From assembly GCF_019097855.1 (NCBI RefSeq), contig NZ_JAHRGL010000001.1, positions 124,001 to 188,000 of the forward strand: a DNA stretch of 64,000 nucleotides, in the 5' to 3' direction. The position numbers and the translations under genes are program-made. Source of the DNA: Geopseudomonas aromaticivorans (GTDB lineage Bacteria; Pseudomonadota; Gammaproteobacteria; Pseudomonadales; Pseudomonadaceae). A model generated the notes under the pieces. The model searched no databases. It was not told the DNA's origin and worked only from the letters and a program-made list of their open reading frames with translations. Of this stretch, positions 18,926 to 28,847 are shown one piece after another; the first letter of the stretch is position 1; every line of letters starts with the position of its first letter.

Positions 18926-19936
18926 CTAGAGCAGCAGCTGCTCCAGACGCCCATGCAGACGCTGCGGCAGGTTCTCGCGGATTTCCGCCAGCGCCCGCCG
19001 GATCGCGCTGCGAAAGCCTTCCGGCCCCGCACCGCCGTGACTTTTTACCACGATCCCCTGCAAACCGAGAAAGCTCGCGCCATTGTGTCGCGCCGGGCGC
19101 AGGTCGTCCTGCAGGCGCCGCAGCAACGGCAAGGCCAGCAGTCCGACCAGGCGAGGACCCACGCCCGAGCGGAACAACGCCTCCAGACGCGCCACGATCA
19201 ATGCCGCCAGCCCTTCACTGGCCTTGAGCACGATGTTGCCGACAAAACCGTCGCACACCACCACGTCCGCCTCGCCGCGGTACAGACCATCTCCCTCGAC
19301 AAAGCCGACGTAATTCAACTCGCGCGCCTGCTGCAGCAGAGTGGCAGCCAGCTTGACCTGCTGGCTGCCCTTGATCTCTTCGGTCCCCACATTCAACAGC
19401 GCCACCCGCGGCCGCACGATACCCAGCGCCTCGGCAGCCACCGCCCCCATCACCGCGAACTGGTAAAGGTGCTCGGCGCTGCAGTCGATGTTGGCGCCCA
19501 GATCGAGCAGATGGCAGCTACCGCGGGCAGTGGGGATGGCAGTCACCATCGCCGGCCGGTCGATACCGGGCAGGGTCTTCAGCAGATAACGCGACAGCGC
19601 CATCAGCGCCCCGGTATTGCCGGCACTGACACAGGCCTGGGCCTCGCCGCGGCGGACCAGCTCGAGAGCCTGGCGCATGGAGGAATCGGGTTTGCCACGC
19701 AGCACCTGCGCCGGACGCTCGTCCATGGTGACGATTTCGCTGGCAGGATGAATACGCAGACGCGAACGATCGACCGCAGGATGCTCTGCGATGAGCGCTT
19801 CGATTACGGAGGGCTGGCCGACGAGAATCAGCTGCAGGGAGGGGTATTCAACCAGACTGTCGAGACAGGCCGGAACAATGCAGTGGGGACCGAAGTCCCC
19901 ACCCATTGCATCGATCGCGATGACCGGAGCGGACAA
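18926..19936 (-). CDS. plsX: Phosphate acyltransferase PlsX
   Basis: PlsX makes acyl-phosphate from acyl-ACP, feeding PlsY in phospholipid synthesis. The 336-residue sequence shows [14 protein letters not shown] at the start, [37 protein letters not shown] and [17 protein letters not shown], all typical. The only start that includes the conserved [14 protein letters not shown] end is a rare TTG at 19936, three bases after the rpmF stop and without a clear ribosome-binding site, so translation probably depends on coupling to rpmF. Confidence 0.95.
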   Translation of the reverse strand: MSAPVIAIDAMGGDFGPHCIVPACLDSLVEYPSLQLILVGQPSVIEALIAEHPAVDRSRLRIHPASEIVTMDERPAQVLRGKPDSSMRQALELVRRGEAQACVSAGNTGALMALSRYLLKTLPGIDRPAMVTAIPTARGSCHLLDLGANIDCSAEHLYQFAVMGAVAAEALGIVRPRVALLNVGTEEIKGSQQVKLAATLLQQARELNYVGFVEGDGLYRGEADVVVCDGFVGNIVLKASEGLAALIVARLEALFRSGVGPRLVGLLALPLLRRLQDDLRPARHNGASFLGLQGIVVKSHGGAGPEGFRSAIRRALAEIRENLPQRLHGRLEQLLL

Positions 19937-19939
19937 GGA

Positions 19940-20122
19940 TTACTCGTCGGCGCCCTTGTCGATCACCTTGCGACCACGGTAAACGCCTTCCGGGCTCACG
20001 TGGTGGCGCAGGTGAACTTCACCGGTGCTCTTTTCGACGGACAGTGCGTTGGCTTCGAGGCCATCGTGGGAACGACGCATGTCGCGAGCGGAACGAGACT
20101 TTTTGTTCTGTTGAACAGCCAT
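19940..20122 (-). CDS. rpmF: 50S ribosomal protein L32
   Basis: L32 is a small protein of the large ribosomal subunit. The 60-residue basic sequence [20 protein letters not shown] is typical. It has no cysteines, so this is the zinc-free form of L32. The gene lies between yceD and plsX, the near-universal arrangement in gammaproteobacteria that links ribosome and lipid synthesis genes. Confidence 0.98.
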   Translation of the reverse strand: MAVQQNKKSRSARDMRRSHDGLEANALSVEKSTGEVHLRHHVSPEGVYRGRKVIDKGADE

Positions 20123-20133
20123 TTGATTAACTC

Positions 20134-20664
20134 CTAAACGTTTGGGTCACGTTTCAACTGCGCCAGTACATCGAACGGGTTGGACCGCGAAACCTCGTTG
20201 ACGCTGGGTTCTGGTGCTGCTGCAAAACCTGCCGGATGTTGGCATGCATCGGGATCGTGGGCCGGCACAATGGGAAGCGCGAGCAACAACTCATCCTCGA
20301 CCACAGGGATCAGTTCGAGCGGCTCCTCACCCACCTCCAGCGCGTCATAGCTTTTCGGCACGGAATCGTGCGAAGCACCTTCCCGCAACACGGCATAGAC
20401 GAACTCGCTGTGCACCGGCAGGGTTGCCGGCTCCAGACAACGCTGGCAAACCATCTGCACCTCGACATCGAGAGTGCCGCGCATGACGATCAGCCCTTGC
20501 TCGTCACGCCCAAACTGCAAATGAGCATGGACACTGCCGGCATCGCTGACCAACTGCTCGCACAACCGTGAAAACTGCGCAAGCGGCCACTCACCCTCGA
20601 GGATGGCGGCGCGATCGGCAAGCTTTCGCGGATCGATATGAGGTGGAATCGGCCCTTTCAACAT
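20134..20664 (-). CDS. yceD: YceD/DUF177 family protein (large-subunit rRNA accumulation protein)
   Basis: YceD-family proteins are encoded next to rpmF and have been linked to accumulation of 23S rRNA, but the biochemical role is unknown. The family Cys pair is present in MVCQRCLEP (C-x2-C), followed by FVYAVLREG and the acidic strand [21 protein letters not shown], ending [12 protein letters not shown]. Length is 176 residues. It is the first gene of the operon that begins at the promoter just upstream. Confidence 0.93.
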   Translation of the reverse strand: MLKGPIPPHIDPRKLADRAAILEGEWPLAQFSRLCEQLVSDAGSVHAHLQFGRDEQGLIVMRGTLDVEVQMVCQRCLEPATLPVHSEFVYAVLREGASHDSVPKSYDALEVGEEPLELIPVVEDELLLALPIVPAHDPDACQHPAGFAAAPEPSVNEVSRSNPFDVLAQLKRDPNV

Positions 20665-20673
20665 AAGCGCGCC

Positions 20674-20702
20674 ATTCTAGGGACACCCCTTTTAACTGTC
20701 AA
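20674..20702 (-). promoter_or_regulatory. Strong sigma-70 promoter of the yceD-rpmF-plsX-fab operon
   Basis: On the minus strand a perfect -35 TTGACA (20697-20702) and a -10 TAGAAT (20674-20679) stand 17 bases apart, very close to consensus. The -10 lies only about ten bases before the yceD ATG, so the leader is very short or absent. If the start of transcription falls at the ATG, yceD may be translated from a nearly leaderless message. Confidence 0.88.
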
Positions 20703-20771
20703 AGAAATTTCCTTGTATGCAGCAGGCACCCGGGATACCTAGAATCGTCGGCAAATTCCGAGGAAATCATC

Positions 20772-21353
20772 ATGTTACCCCTGGTTCTCGCTTCCAGCTC
20801 CGCCTACCGTCGCACCCTGCTCGAGCGCCTGCACCTGCCGTTCACCTGCCAGGCTCCGCACATCGACGAATCCGCCCTGCCCGGCGAAAGCGCCGAACAA
20901 CTGGTGCGCCGCCTGGCCGAACAGAAAGCCCGCGCCTTGGCCGGACAACACCCCCGACACCTGATCATCGGCTCCGACCAGGTTGCCGCCCTCGCCGACG
21001 GCAGCATTCTCGGCAAACCGCACGACTTCGCGCGCGCTCGCGAGCAGCTGCATGCCGCCAGCGGCGGCAGCGTGACCTTTTATACCGGCCTGTGCCTGCA
21101 CAACTCGCAGAGCGGCCACAGCCAGGTCGACTGCATCCCCTTTACCGTGCACTTTCGTGCGCTGGACGACGCCCGCATCGAGCGCTACCTGCACCTGGAG
21201 CAGCCCTATGACTGCGCCGGCAGCTTCAAGTCCGAGGGCCTCGGTGTCAGCCTGTTCCGCAGCACCGAGGGCGAGGACGCCACCAGCCTGATCGGCCTGC
21301 CACTGATCCGCCTGATCGACATGCTGCTGAACGAAGGCGTGCAGATCCCCTGA
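20772..21353 (+). CDS. maf: Maf/YceF-type nucleotide pyrophosphatase
   Basis: Maf-fold proteins hydrolyse non-canonical nucleoside triphosphates; the YceF subgroup prefers 7-methyl-GTP. The sequence begins LPLVLASSSAYRRTLLERL, with EKAR-type EQKARALA, IIGSDQVAAL (catalytic Asp), GKPHDFARAREQL and GSFKSEGLGVSLFRSTEGED. The residues GSDQV and the KSEG loop agree better with YceF than with the dTTP-specific YhdE group, though I cannot assign this firmly. ATG 20772 has GAGGAA upstream. It is divergent from yceD and converges with sppA. Confidence 0.92.
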   Translation: MLPLVLASSSAYRRTLLERLHLPFTCQAPHIDESALPGESAEQLVRRLAEQKARALAGQHPRHLIIGSDQVAALADGSILGKPHDFARAREQLHAASGGSVTFYTGLCLHNSQSGHSQVDCIPFTVHFRALDDARIERYLHLEQPYDCAGSFKSEGLGVSLFRSTEGEDATSLIGLPLIRLIDMLLNEGVQIP

Positions 21354-21372
21354 CCTGCCACCCACGCCAACC

Positions 21373-22347
21373 TCAATGCAATGCAGGAACGCGCACCCCC
21401 GCCCACAACGAAATCTGCTCAGCCACGCCAACCCCCAGTTTCTTGGCGAAACGATCGATCGGCGACTCCTTCTGAGTGAAGTCCACCAGATTCTTCTCGC
21501 CGACCACCTCGCGCGCCACATAGCTGGCACTGCCCAGACCGTCGATCAGACCCAGCGTGAGCGCCTGCTCGCCGGACCAGACCAGCCCGGAAAACAGCTC
21601 CGGATGCTCCTTGTCCTTCAGTCGCTCGCCACGCCCCTGCTTGACGCTGGCAATGAACTGCTTGTGGGTGGTCTCCAGCACAGTGCCCCAGAAGCGGGTT
21701 TCCTCCTCTTTCTGCGGCATGAACGGATCCAGGAAGGTCTTGTGCTCGCCAGCGGTATACACGCGCCGCTCGACCCCGACCTTGCTCATGACATCGACAA
21801 AGCCGAAGCCGGACGCCGTGACGCCGATGGAGCCGACCAGGCTGGCCTTGTCGGCATAGATAGCGTCGGCCGCACTGGCGATGTAGTAGGCCCCGGAAGC
21901 GCCGAGATCGGCGATCACCGCATACAGCTTGACGTCCGGGTACTCGCCACGCAGGCGACGGATCTCGTCATAGATGTAACCGGACTGCACCGGACTGCCG
22001 CCAGGACTGTTGATGCGCAGGACCACGGCCCGGGTGTTCTTGTCCTTGAAGGCCTCGCGCAGGCTGCCGACGATATTGTCGGCACTGGCACGCTCCTCGT
22101 CGGCGATCACCCCGCGCACCTCGATCAGCGCGGTATGCGACTTCAGCGCGGCGCTCTTTTCCAGGCTTGCCCAGGGCGACAACAGGAACAGCGCCCCAAA
22201 CACATAGAGAAAGGCCAGCCCCTTGAAGAAGATGCCCCAGCGACGCGCCCGGCGCTGTTCGACCACCCCAGCCAGCACCGCCTTCTCCAGCAGCTTCCAG
22301 GTTTTCTCGTCAGACGGCGCCGCCGCCTTCCACTCATCCGATTGCAT
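21373..22347 (-). CDS. sppA: Signal peptide peptidase SppA (S49 family)
   Basis: SppA digests cleaved signal peptides at the inner membrane. One transmembrane helix (FFKGLAFLYVFGALFLLSPW, about residues 43-62) follows a charged N-terminus, then the protease domain: LIEVRGVIADEE, LRINSPGGSPVQSGYIYDE, the serine motif ADLGASGAYYIASAADAIYA and LVGSIGVTASGFGF, with the catalytic Lys probably in AGEHKTFLDPFMP. The 324 residues mark the short (single-domain) form. ATG 22347 has GGAGG upstream and overlaps the phosphatase gene by 14 bases. Confidence 0.95.
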   Translation of the reverse strand: MQSDEWKAAAPSDEKTWKLLEKAVLAGVVEQRRARRWGIFFKGLAFLYVFGALFLLSPWASLEKSAALKSHTALIEVRGVIADEERASADNIVGSLREAFKDKNTRAVVLRINSPGGSPVQSGYIYDEIRRLRGEYPDVKLYAVIADLGASGAYYIASAADAIYADKASLVGSIGVTASGFGFVDVMSKVGVERRVYTAGEHKTFLDPFMPQKEEETRFWGTVLETTHKQFIASVKQGRGERLKDKEHPELFSGLVWSGEQALTLGLIDGLGSASYVAREVVGEKNLVDFTQKESPIDRFAKKLGVGVAEQISLWAGVRVPALH

Positions 22348-23029
22348 GTTCGCCAACCTCCGTATATGCGACCCGCTGCCCACCCAGCCAGCGCCCAAGC
22401 CCATCGAAGCTGTCGATGGCCAACTGCGGACGATACTCCTGCAGCACCGCCAGCGGCTGCGCACCGTATCCCACCGCCACCGCCGTCATGCCGGCACGCT
22501 GCGCCATCTGCAGATCGAAGGGCGAGTCGCCGACCATCAAGGCCCGCGCCGGCACCACGCCGCAGTGCGCGAGGATCTCGTGCAGCATCCGCGGATCCGG
22601 CTTGCTCGCGGTCTCGTCGGCACAACGGGTGACATCGAAGAACTCCTGCCAGCCATGCCCCGCCAGCACCCGATCAAGGCCGCGACGACTCTTCCCGGTC
22701 GCTACCGCCAGGCGATAGCCCTGCTCGCGGAACGCCAGCAGCGATTCGAGCACGCCGTCGAACAAGGGCGACGGCGTGCTCTCCAGGGACAGGTAATGAT
22801 CACTGTAGATCTGCCGGAACACGGTGATCTGCGCCGCATCCTCCAGGTCGGGATACAGGCTGCGGATCGCCTCCGGCAGCCCCAGACCGATGATGCCGCG
22901 AATGGTCACGTCATCCAGCCACGGCAGCCCGCACTCGGCCGCCGCCACACGCATCGATTCGACGATCCGCGCAATGGAGTCGACCAGAGTGCCGTCCCAG
23001 TCGAACACCAGCAGCTGGTAATCAGCCAT
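22334..23029 (-). CDS. HAD-family phosphatase, phosphoglycolate phosphatase-like
   Basis: A haloacid-dehalogenase hydrolase of 231 residues with [13 protein letters not shown] (motif I), [12 protein letters not shown] (motif II), KPDPRMLHE (motif III) and [17 protein letters not shown] (motif IV). It resembles Gph/PGP-type phosphatases, but the substrate is not settled by the sequence. It overlaps rluC by eight bases and sppA by 14, so the three form one tightly packed unit transcribed from upstream of rluC. Start chosen at [13 protein letters not shown]. Confidence 0.9.
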   Translation of the reverse strand: MADYQLLVFDWDGTLVDSIARIVESMRVAAAECGLPWLDDVTIRGIIGLGLPEAIRSLYPDLEDAAQITVFRQIYSDHYLSLESTPSPLFDGVLESLLAFREQGYRLAVATGKSRRGLDRVLAGHGWQEFFDVTRCADETASKPDPRMLHEILAHCGVVPARALMVGDSPFDLQMAQRAGMTAVAVGYGAQPLAVLQEYRPQLAIDSFDGLGRWLGGQRVAYTEVGEHAIG

Positions 23030-23975
23030 CGAGACGCTCCAGGGTCTGCGCCCACATCTCGTCCACCGGCGCCTGCAGCTCCAGCACGCCGCCATCGGGC
23101 AGCGTCACGCGCAGCGCATGGGCATGCAGGAACAGCCGCTTGCCGCCCAGCTCGCGAATCTCGCGCGTGAACCCCTCGTCGCCGTACTTGCTGTCGCCGG
23201 CAATCGAGTGCCCGGCATGTTTGGCGTGGACGCGGATCTGATGGGTACGCCCGGTGATCGGACGAGCCTCGATCAGGGTGGCGAAATCGCCGAAGCGGCG
23301 CACGATGCGGAACTCGGTCAGCGCGTCCTTGCCCTCGGGATTCACCTCGACCATACGCTCGCCGGAGCGCAGATTGTTCTTCAACAAAGGCGCACTGATC
23401 TTCTTCTTCGCGGTTGGCCAGTTGCCGCGCACCAGCGCCAGGTAACGCTTGTCCACGCCGTCGCCGCGCAGCGCCTCGTGCAGGTGACGCAGCATGCTGC
23501 GCTTCTTGGCGATCATCAGCAGGCCCGAGGTGTCGCGGTCGAGACGATGCACCAGCTCGATATCCTTGGCATCGGGGCGCAGCTGGCGGAAGGCCTCGAT
23601 CACCCCGTAGCTCAGCCCGCTGCCGCCATGCACGGCGATACCGGCCGGCTTGTTGAGGACGATCAGCGCCTTGTCTTCATAGACCACGGCGGCCTCGAGG
23701 CGCTGCAGCAGCCCCTGCGCCAGCGGCTCGGGTTCGTCGCGCTCGGATACGCGCAGCGGCGGCACCCGCACCACGTCGCCAGCCTGCAGCTTGTATTCGG
23801 GCTTGATCCGCCCCTTGTTCACCCGCACTTCGCCCTTGCGCAGGATGCGGTAGATCAGAGTCTTGGGAACACCTTTCAACTGGGTACGGAGAAAGTTGTC
23901 GATGCGCTGCCCGGCAAGTTCCGGCCGCACTTCGAGCAGCTGGACGCCAGTGGAGATTTGCGAGGGAGTTGTCAT
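23022..23975 (-). CDS. rluC: 23S rRNA pseudouridine synthase RluC
   Basis: RluC converts uridines of 23S rRNA (955, 2504 and 2580 in E. coli) to pseudouridine. An N-terminal S4 RNA-binding domain ([20 protein letters not shown] ... [19 protein letters not shown]) is followed by the RluA-type catalytic domain with the aspartate in [17 protein letters not shown] and [11 protein letters not shown]. Length is 317 residues. The ATG at 23975 has no convincing ribosome-binding site. The gene is divergent from rne. Confidence 0.95.
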   Translation of the reverse strand: MTTPSQISTGVQLLEVRPELAGQRIDNFLRTQLKGVPKTLIYRILRKGEVRVNKGRIKPEYKLQAGDVVRVPPLRVSERDEPEPLAQGLLQRLEAAVVYEDKALIVLNKPAGIAVHGGSGLSYGVIEAFRQLRPDAKDIELVHRLDRDTSGLLMIAKKRSMLRHLHEALRGDGVDKRYLALVRGNWPTAKKKISAPLLKNNLRSGERMVEVNPEGKDALTEFRIVRRFGDFATLIEARPITGRTHQIRVHAKHAGHSIAGDSKYGDEGFTREIRELGGKRLFLHAHALRVTLPDGGVLELQAPVDEMWAQTLERLDG

Positions 23976-24003
23976 GCGCAAATCATAGCAATTTTTGCCT
24001 GAA

Positions 24004-24032
24004 TTGAAGCACTTAATGATTACTGCTATAGT
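24004..24032 (+). promoter_or_regulatory. Promoter of rne
   Basis: TTGAAG (24004-24009) and TATAGT (24027-24032) are 17 bases apart, giving a start near 24038 and a leader of about 480 bases. The 9-bp inverted repeat TTGCCTGAA/TTCAGGCAA (23995-24003 with 24065-24073) flanks the promoter. Confidence 0.78.
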
Positions 24033-24037
24033 CCGGG

Positions 24038-24518
24038 CGCCGCCAAAAGCGGCATTCCGTGTGCTTCAGGCAAGATCGCCGCACACCGGACATACAATCA
24101 ATGGACGCCAGGCCGTCCGACGGTGCATCAGCCAGAGTCGCCGATGCCTCGGAAAACCAGCCTTGAGACATGACGTGCGAGACGCCCGGCGTTTCGTGCA
24201 AATGCTAACCCGCTGCGGATTCTGCGAGCGGCACCCGATTCTCAGGGATACGTGCAGGGTGGAGATGCACAAACGACGGACTGCGTAGCACTCGGCTTGC
24301 CAGACGCCATGATCGTCCGCAGCGTTGTTTGATTCCTCCTCCTGAATGAGTGCTTCTGTACCTACAGTTAGCAGGAGCCGCCAGTCGCACCCAGACCCAG
24401 CCGTCTGGGATGCTTGACAAGGGCAACGGCCAGACCGTTCCCGGCGCACCTGACACCGACCACGAGAGTCGTGTGTGCCAACCGCCGTTTCCGGCAGCCC
24501 GGAAACCATTGGTACTAC
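24038..24518 (+). promoter_or_regulatory. Long 5' leader of the RNase E message
   Basis: About 480 bases lie between the predicted start site and the rne ATG without a supported gene. A hairpin GCCGC-CAAAA-GCGGC sits at the very 5' end (24039-24053). In E. coli, RNase E limits its own synthesis by cutting a long structured rne leader; a similar feedback here is inference from leader length and structure. The short reading frames inside show no ribosome-binding sites or family features. Confidence 0.6.
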
Positions 24519-27500
24519 ATGAAAAGAATGCTGATCAACGCAACTCAACCCGAAGAGTTGCGCGTTGCTCTGGTCGACGGTCAACGTCTGTTCGACCTCG
24601 ACATCGAATCGGGCGCCCGCCAGCAGAAGAAGGCCAACATCTACAAAGGCCGCATCACCCGCGTCGAACCCAGCCTCGAGGCTGCCTTCGTCGATTTCGG
24701 CGCCGACCGTCACGGCTTCCTGCCGCTCAAGGAAATCTCCCGCGAATACTTCAGCAAGACCCCCGAGGGTCGCGTCAACATCAAGGACGTGCTCAGGGAA
24801 GGTCAGGAAGTCATCGTCCAGGTCGAGAAGGAAGAGCGCGGCAACAAGGGCGCCGCACTGACCACCTTCATCAGCCTGGCCGGCCGCTACCTGGTGCTGA
24901 TGCCCAACAACCCGCGCGCCGGCGGCATTTCCCGCCGCATCGAGGGCGAGGAGCGCAACGAACTGCGCGAAGCCCTCAACGGCCTCAACGCCCCGGGCGA
25001 CATGGGCCTGATCGTGCGCACCGCCGGCCTCGGCCGCTCCAGCGAAGAGCTGCAGTGGGACCTCGACTACCTGGTGCAGCTGTGGACCGCGATCAAGGAA
25101 GCCTCGCAGGACCGCGCCGCTCCCTTCCTGATCTACCAGGAAAGCAACGTCATCATCCGCGCCATCCGCGACTACCTGCGCCAGGACATCGGCGAAGTGC
25201 TGGTCGACAGCGTCGAAGCCCAGGAGGAAGCGCTGAGCTTCATCCAGCAGGTGATGCCGCAGTACGCCAGCAAGATCAAGCTGTACCAGGACAGCGTGCC
25301 GCTGTTCAACCGCTTCCAGATCGAGAGCCAGATCGAGACCGCCTTCCAGCGCGAAGTGAAGCTGCCCTCCGGCGGTTCCATCGTCATCGATCCGACCGAA
25401 GCCCTGGTGTCGATCGACATCAACTCGGCGCGCGCCACCAAGGGCGGCGACATCGAGGAAACCGCGCTGCAGACCAACCTGGAAGCGGCCGAGGAAATCG
25501 CCCGCCAACTGCGTCTGCGCGACATCGGCGGCCTGATCGTCATCGACTTCATCGACATGACCCCGGCGAAGAACCAACGCGCCGTGGAGGACAAGGTCCG
25601 CGAATCCCTCGAGGCCGACCGCGCCCGCGTCCAGGTCGGTCGCATCTCGCGCTTCGGCCTGCTGGAAATGTCCCGCCAGCGCCTGCGTCCGTCGCTGGGT
25701 GAAACCAGCGGCATCGTCTGCCCGCGCTGCAACGGCCAGGGCATCATCCGCGACGTCGAATCGCTGTCGCTGGCGATCCTGCGCCTGATCGAGGAAGAAG
25801 CCCTCAAGGACCGTACCGCGGAAGTTCGCGCCCAGGTACCGATCCCGGTGGCCGCCTTCCTGCTCAACGAGAAGCGCAACGCCATCACCAAGATCGAACT
25901 GCGCAGCCGCGCGCGCATCGTCATCCTGCCGAACGACCATCTGGAGACCCCGAACTTCGAAGTGCAGCGTCTGCGCGACGACAGCCCGGAAGTTCAGGTC
26001 GGCCAGTCCAGCTACGAGATGACCCCAACCGAAGTCGAGGACGTGCAGCCCGTGGCCGCCACACGCACCCTGGTACGCCAGGAAGCGGTAGTGAAGACCG
26101 TGACCCATGAGCGTCCGGCGCCGCAGGCGATCGAAGCCGCGGCACCCGCCCCGGCTCCGGCGGCCGCGCCGCTGGCGCACCCGACCCCCGAGCCCAGCCT
26201 GTTCAAGGGCCTGATTCGCTCGCTGGTTGGCCTGTTCGCCGGCAAGGAAGAAGCCAAGCCGGTCAGCGTCAGTGTCAGCGAACAGCCGGCCGCCAGCGAA
26301 CGCCCGCAGCGTAGCGAAGAACGCCGCACTGGCCGCCAGCAGAACCGTCGCCGCGACGGCGAGCGCAGCGACCGTGGTGATCGCAAGCCGCGCGAAGATC
26401 GCCCGGCCCGCGAGGAGCGCAAGCCGCGCGAGGAACGCCAGCCCCGCGAAGAGCGTCAACCGCGCGAGGAGCGCCAGGCTCGTGAGGAGCGTCAACCACG
26501 CGAGGAACGTCAGCCGCGCGAAGAGCGTCAGCCCCGCGAGGAACGCCAACCCCGTGAGGAGCGTCAACCGCGCGAGGAGCGCCAGGCCCGTGAAGAGCGT
26601 CAACCGCGCGAGGAGCGCCAGCCCCGCGAAGAGCGTCAACCGCGCGAGCCGCGTCAGCCCCGCGAAGAGCGTCCGGCTCGCGAGGAGCCTCAGGCCGCTG
26701 AGGAAACCGTTGTTCGCGAAGAGGGCCAACCGGTAGAGGTCGCCGAGCAGAGCGAAGCCCGCCGCGAGGAGCGCAGCGAGCGCAAGCCGCGTGGCGAGCG
26801 TGCGCCGCGCCAGGCCCGCGTCGAAGAGACCATCGAGCAGGCTCCGAGCGAGGAGGAAGTCGAGAATCTCGAGGAAGACCTAGGCCAGGACGAGCAGCTG
26901 GAAGGCACCGAAGGTGAGCGTCCGCGCCGCCGTTCGCGCGGCCAGCGCCGTCGCAGCAACCGCCGCGAGCGTCAGCGTGAGGCCGGTGACGAGCAGGCCG
27001 AGGAAGGTACCGCCGAGCAACCCACCAGCGCCGAAGCTGTCGCCCTCGCCACCGGCGCTGCCGTTGCCGCCGCCGGGGTTGCCGAAGCGCTCGAAGCCGT
27101 GGCCGAGCCGACTGAAACCGCTGCTACCGAACCGGCTAGCGCCGCCAGCGCCAGCGAGCCGGCCGCGGTCAGCGAGGAAGCCCCGGCCGCCGAAACCGTG
27201 CCCAGCACCGTAGCCGTCAGTGTCGAAGCGACCCCCGTCGTCGAGACTAAGCCGGAGCCGCAGGCTGAAGCCGTAGCGGAAGTTACCGCGGAAGCGGAAG
27301 CTGTGGCCGAGACTGTGAGCGTGAGCGAGGCAGCCGAAGTCGAAGCAGCTGCGACCAGCGAAGAAACCCTCGCCGCCAGCGGTTCGCGCGCCCCCAACGA
27401 CCCGCGCGAGCGTCGCCGTCGTCGCGAAGCCGAGCGCCTGGCCCGTGAAGTCGCCGCTGCCGAGGCCGCCGCACGTCAGGCCGCCCCCGCTGCCGAAACC

Positions 27501-27716
27501 GTGGTCGAGGCCGAGCCGGCCGCAGCAGCCAGCGAAACTGCCGAAGCCGCACCCGCAGCAAGCGTAGTGGAGACGGCTGCCGAAACCGCCGGCGAAGGCG
27601 AAGGCGAAGCCAAGGCCGAGGCTGAGCAGCCAGCCGCCGCCGAGCTGGGCGAGGCCGGCGAAGTCGCCAGCAGCGCCCCGGCCCAGAGCGAAGGCGAGAG
27701 CAAGCCCCAGGCCTGA
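24519..27716 (+). CDS. rne: Ribonuclease E
   Basis: RNase E starts most mRNA decay, matures rRNA and tRNA, and scaffolds the degradosome. In the 1065-residue protein the catalytic half has the family start [20 protein letters not shown], the S1 domain ([20 protein letters not shown]), the metal-binding aspartates in VSIDINSAR and LIVIDFIDM, and the zinc-link CPRC at residues 401-404. From about residue 500 the protein is disordered: a 17-unit arginine-rich hexapeptide repeat (residues 622-723), then long Ala/Glu/Val-rich acidic tracts. These C-terminal parts should bind RNA and partner proteins. The true start is ATG 24519, 35 codons inside a longer open frame. Confidence 0.97.
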   Translation: MKRMLINATQPEELRVALVDGQRLFDLDIESGARQQKKANIYKGRITRVEPSLEAAFVDFGADRHGFLPLKEISREYFSKTPEGRVNIKDVLREGQEVIVQVEKEERGNKGAALTTFISLAGRYLVLMPNNPRAGGISRRIEGEERNELREALNGLNAPGDMGLIVRTAGLGRSSEELQWDLDYLVQLWTAIKEASQDRAAPFLIYQESNVIIRAIRDYLRQDIGEVLVDSVEAQEEALSFIQQVMPQYASKIKLYQDSVPLFNRFQIESQIETAFQREVKLPSGGSIVIDPTEALVSIDINSARATKGGDIEETALQTNLEAAEEIARQLRLRDIGGLIVIDFIDMTPAKNQRAVEDKVRESLEADRARVQVGRISRFGLLEMSRQRLRPSLGETSGIVCPRCNGQGIIRDVESLSLAILRLIEEEALKDRTAEVRAQVPIPVAAFLLNEKRNAITKIELRSRARIVILPNDHLETPNFEVQRLRDDSPEVQVGQSSYEMTPTEVEDVQPVAATRTLVRQEAVVKTVTHERPAPQAIEAAAPAPAPAAAPLAHPTPEPSLFKGLIRSLVGLFAGKEEAKPVSVSVSEQPAASERPQRSEERRTGRQQNRRRDGERSDRGDRKPREDRPAREERKPREERQPREERQPREERQAREERQPREERQPREERQPREERQPREERQPREERQAREERQPREERQPREERQPREPRQPREERPAREEPQAAEETVVREEGQPVEVAEQSEARREERSERKPRGERAPRQARVEETIEQAPSEEEVENLEEDLGQDEQLEGTEGERPRRRSRGQRRRSNRRERQREAGDEQAEEGTAEQPTSAEAVALATGAAVAAAGVAEALEAVAEPTETAATEPASAASASEPAAVSEEAPAAETVPSTVAVSVEATPVVETKPEPQAEAVAEVTAEAEAVAETVSVSEAAEVEAAATSEETLAASGSRAPNDPRERRRRREAERLAREVAAAEAAARQAAPAAETVVEAEPAAAASETAEAAPAASVVETAAETAGEGEGEAKAEAEQPAAAELGEAGEVASSAPAQSEGESKPQA
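26382..26687 (+). repeat. 17 tandem 18-bp units encoding RQPREE-type hexapeptides in rne
   Basis: Seventeen in-frame units of 18 bases (306 bases) encode the hexapeptide R-(Q/K/P)-(P/A)-R-E-(E/D/P), with RQPREE in ten units. Variants cluster at the two ends. The units differ mainly at synonymous positions (CGC/CGT, GAG/GAA), so the array is not a very recent expansion throughout. Confidence 0.95.
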
Positions 27717-27733
27717 CGGCCCGGGCGCTGCCC

Positions 27734-27775
27734 AACAAAAAAGGGGGAATGCTTCGGCATTCCCCCTTTTTTGTT
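27734..27775. terminator. Bidirectional terminator between rne and murB
   Basis: A perfect 19-bp stem (AACAAAAAAGGGGGAATGC at 27734-27752 with its complement at 27757-27775) with a TTCG tetraloop on the plus strand. T-rich on both sides, it can stop rne and the converging murB operon. Confidence 0.95.
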
Positions 27776-27827
27776 TACCCGCCCAGCGTTCGGCACAACG
27801 GCGCAGCTGCTGCGCCGCACCCAGCCC

Positions 27828-28847
27828 TCAGCAGACCACGGGCTCGATCTCCAGATCGACACCGAAGCGCGTGCGGATATCGGCCTGGATACGCTGCGCC
27901 AGGGCCAGCAGCTGCCGGCCCGTGGCTCCGCCGTAATTGACCAGCACCAGTGCCTGCAAGGCGTGCACGCCGGCATCGCCATCGCGATACCCCTTCCAAC
28001 CCGCCTGCTCGATCAGCCAGCCAGCCGCCAGCTTGACCTGCCCATCCCCCGCCGGATAGCCAACCAGACCTGGCCAGCGCTCGCGCAGCTGGCCGGCCAG
28101 AGCCTCGTCGACCAGCGGATTCTTGAAGAAGCTGCCGGCGTTGCCCAGCACCTGCGGGTCCGGCAACTTTTCTGCACGAATCGCACAGACCGCCTGACTC
28201 ACCGCCAACGGGGTCGGCACGTCGATGCCCTGCTGCTGCAGGCGCTGACGCAGCGGACCATAGTCCAGATGCAGCACGGCCTGGCGACTGAGGGCGAAGC
28301 GCACCCGCAGGATCAGCCAGCGTCCGCTCTCGCGCTTGAAGCGACTGTGGCGATAGGCAAATTCGCACTCGTCCACACGGAACTCGCGCAGCTCACCGCT
28401 CTGCCGATCAAAGGCCAGCAGACTGTGCAGCACGTCCTTGAGCTCCACACCGTAGGCGCCGATGTTCTGCACCGGCGCAGCACCAACGGTCCCCGGGATC
28501 AGGCTGAGGTTCTCCAGCCCGGCCAGCCCCTGCTCCAGGGTCCACAGCACGAACGGATGCCAGGGCTCGCCGGCCTCGGCCTCGACCAGCACCTGCCCGC
28601 CCTCCTCCGCCAGCAAGCGCCGGCCACGGCTGACCATGCGCAGCACCAGGGCATCGAGATCGCCGGTCAGCAGCAGGTTGCTGCCCCCGCCCATCACCAG
28701 CAGCGGAGCGCCCAGCGCGGCGGCGGCGGCCAGCGCTTCGCGCACCTCGGCATCCGTGGACGCCTCGGCATACCAGTGCGCCTTGACCGCCACGCCGAAG
28801 GTATTGAAGGGTTGCAGCGACTGCTGCTCATGCACGCTCAGGCTCAC
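27828..28847 (-). CDS. murB: UDP-N-acetylenolpyruvoylglucosamine reductase
   Basis: MurB makes UDP-N-acetylmuramate with NADPH and FAD, an early step of peptidoglycan synthesis. The 339-residue protein is the type I (E. coli-like) form. FAD-binding and active-site segments visible are NTFGVAVKAHWYAEA, LVMGGGSNLLLTGD, SLIPGTVGAAPVQNIGAYG with YRHSRFK, LGNAGSFFKNP (catalytic Ser) and AAGWLIEQAGWKG near the C-terminal Glu. The GTG start overlaps the upstream phosphatase gene by four bases (GTGA). Confidence 0.97.
   Translation of the reverse strand: MSLSVHEQQSLQPFNTFGVAVKAHWYAEASTDAEVREALAAAAALGAPLLVMGGGSNLLLTGDLDALVLRMVSRGRRLLAEEGGQVLVEAEAGEPWHPFVLWTLEQGLAGLENLSLIPGTVGAAPVQNIGAYGVELKDVLHSLLAFDRQSGELREFRVDECEFAYRHSRFKRESGRWLILRVRFALSRQAVLHLDYGPLRQRLQQQGIDVPTPLAVSQAVCAIRAEKLPDPQVLGNAGSFFKNPLVDEALAGQLRERWPGLVGYPAGDGQVKLAAGWLIEQAGWKGYRDGDAGVHALQALVLVNYGGATGRQLLALAQRIQADIRTRFGVDLEIEPVVC

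Noticed and set aside
23995-24288. 97-codon plus-strand frame in the rne leader
   Set aside because: It includes the rne promoter, starts before the predicted transcript and has no recognisable product; the region is better explained as leader.
26382-26687. Repeat array considered as CRISPR or mobile repeat
   Set aside because: Units are 18 bases, contiguous, without spacers, and in frame with RNase E.
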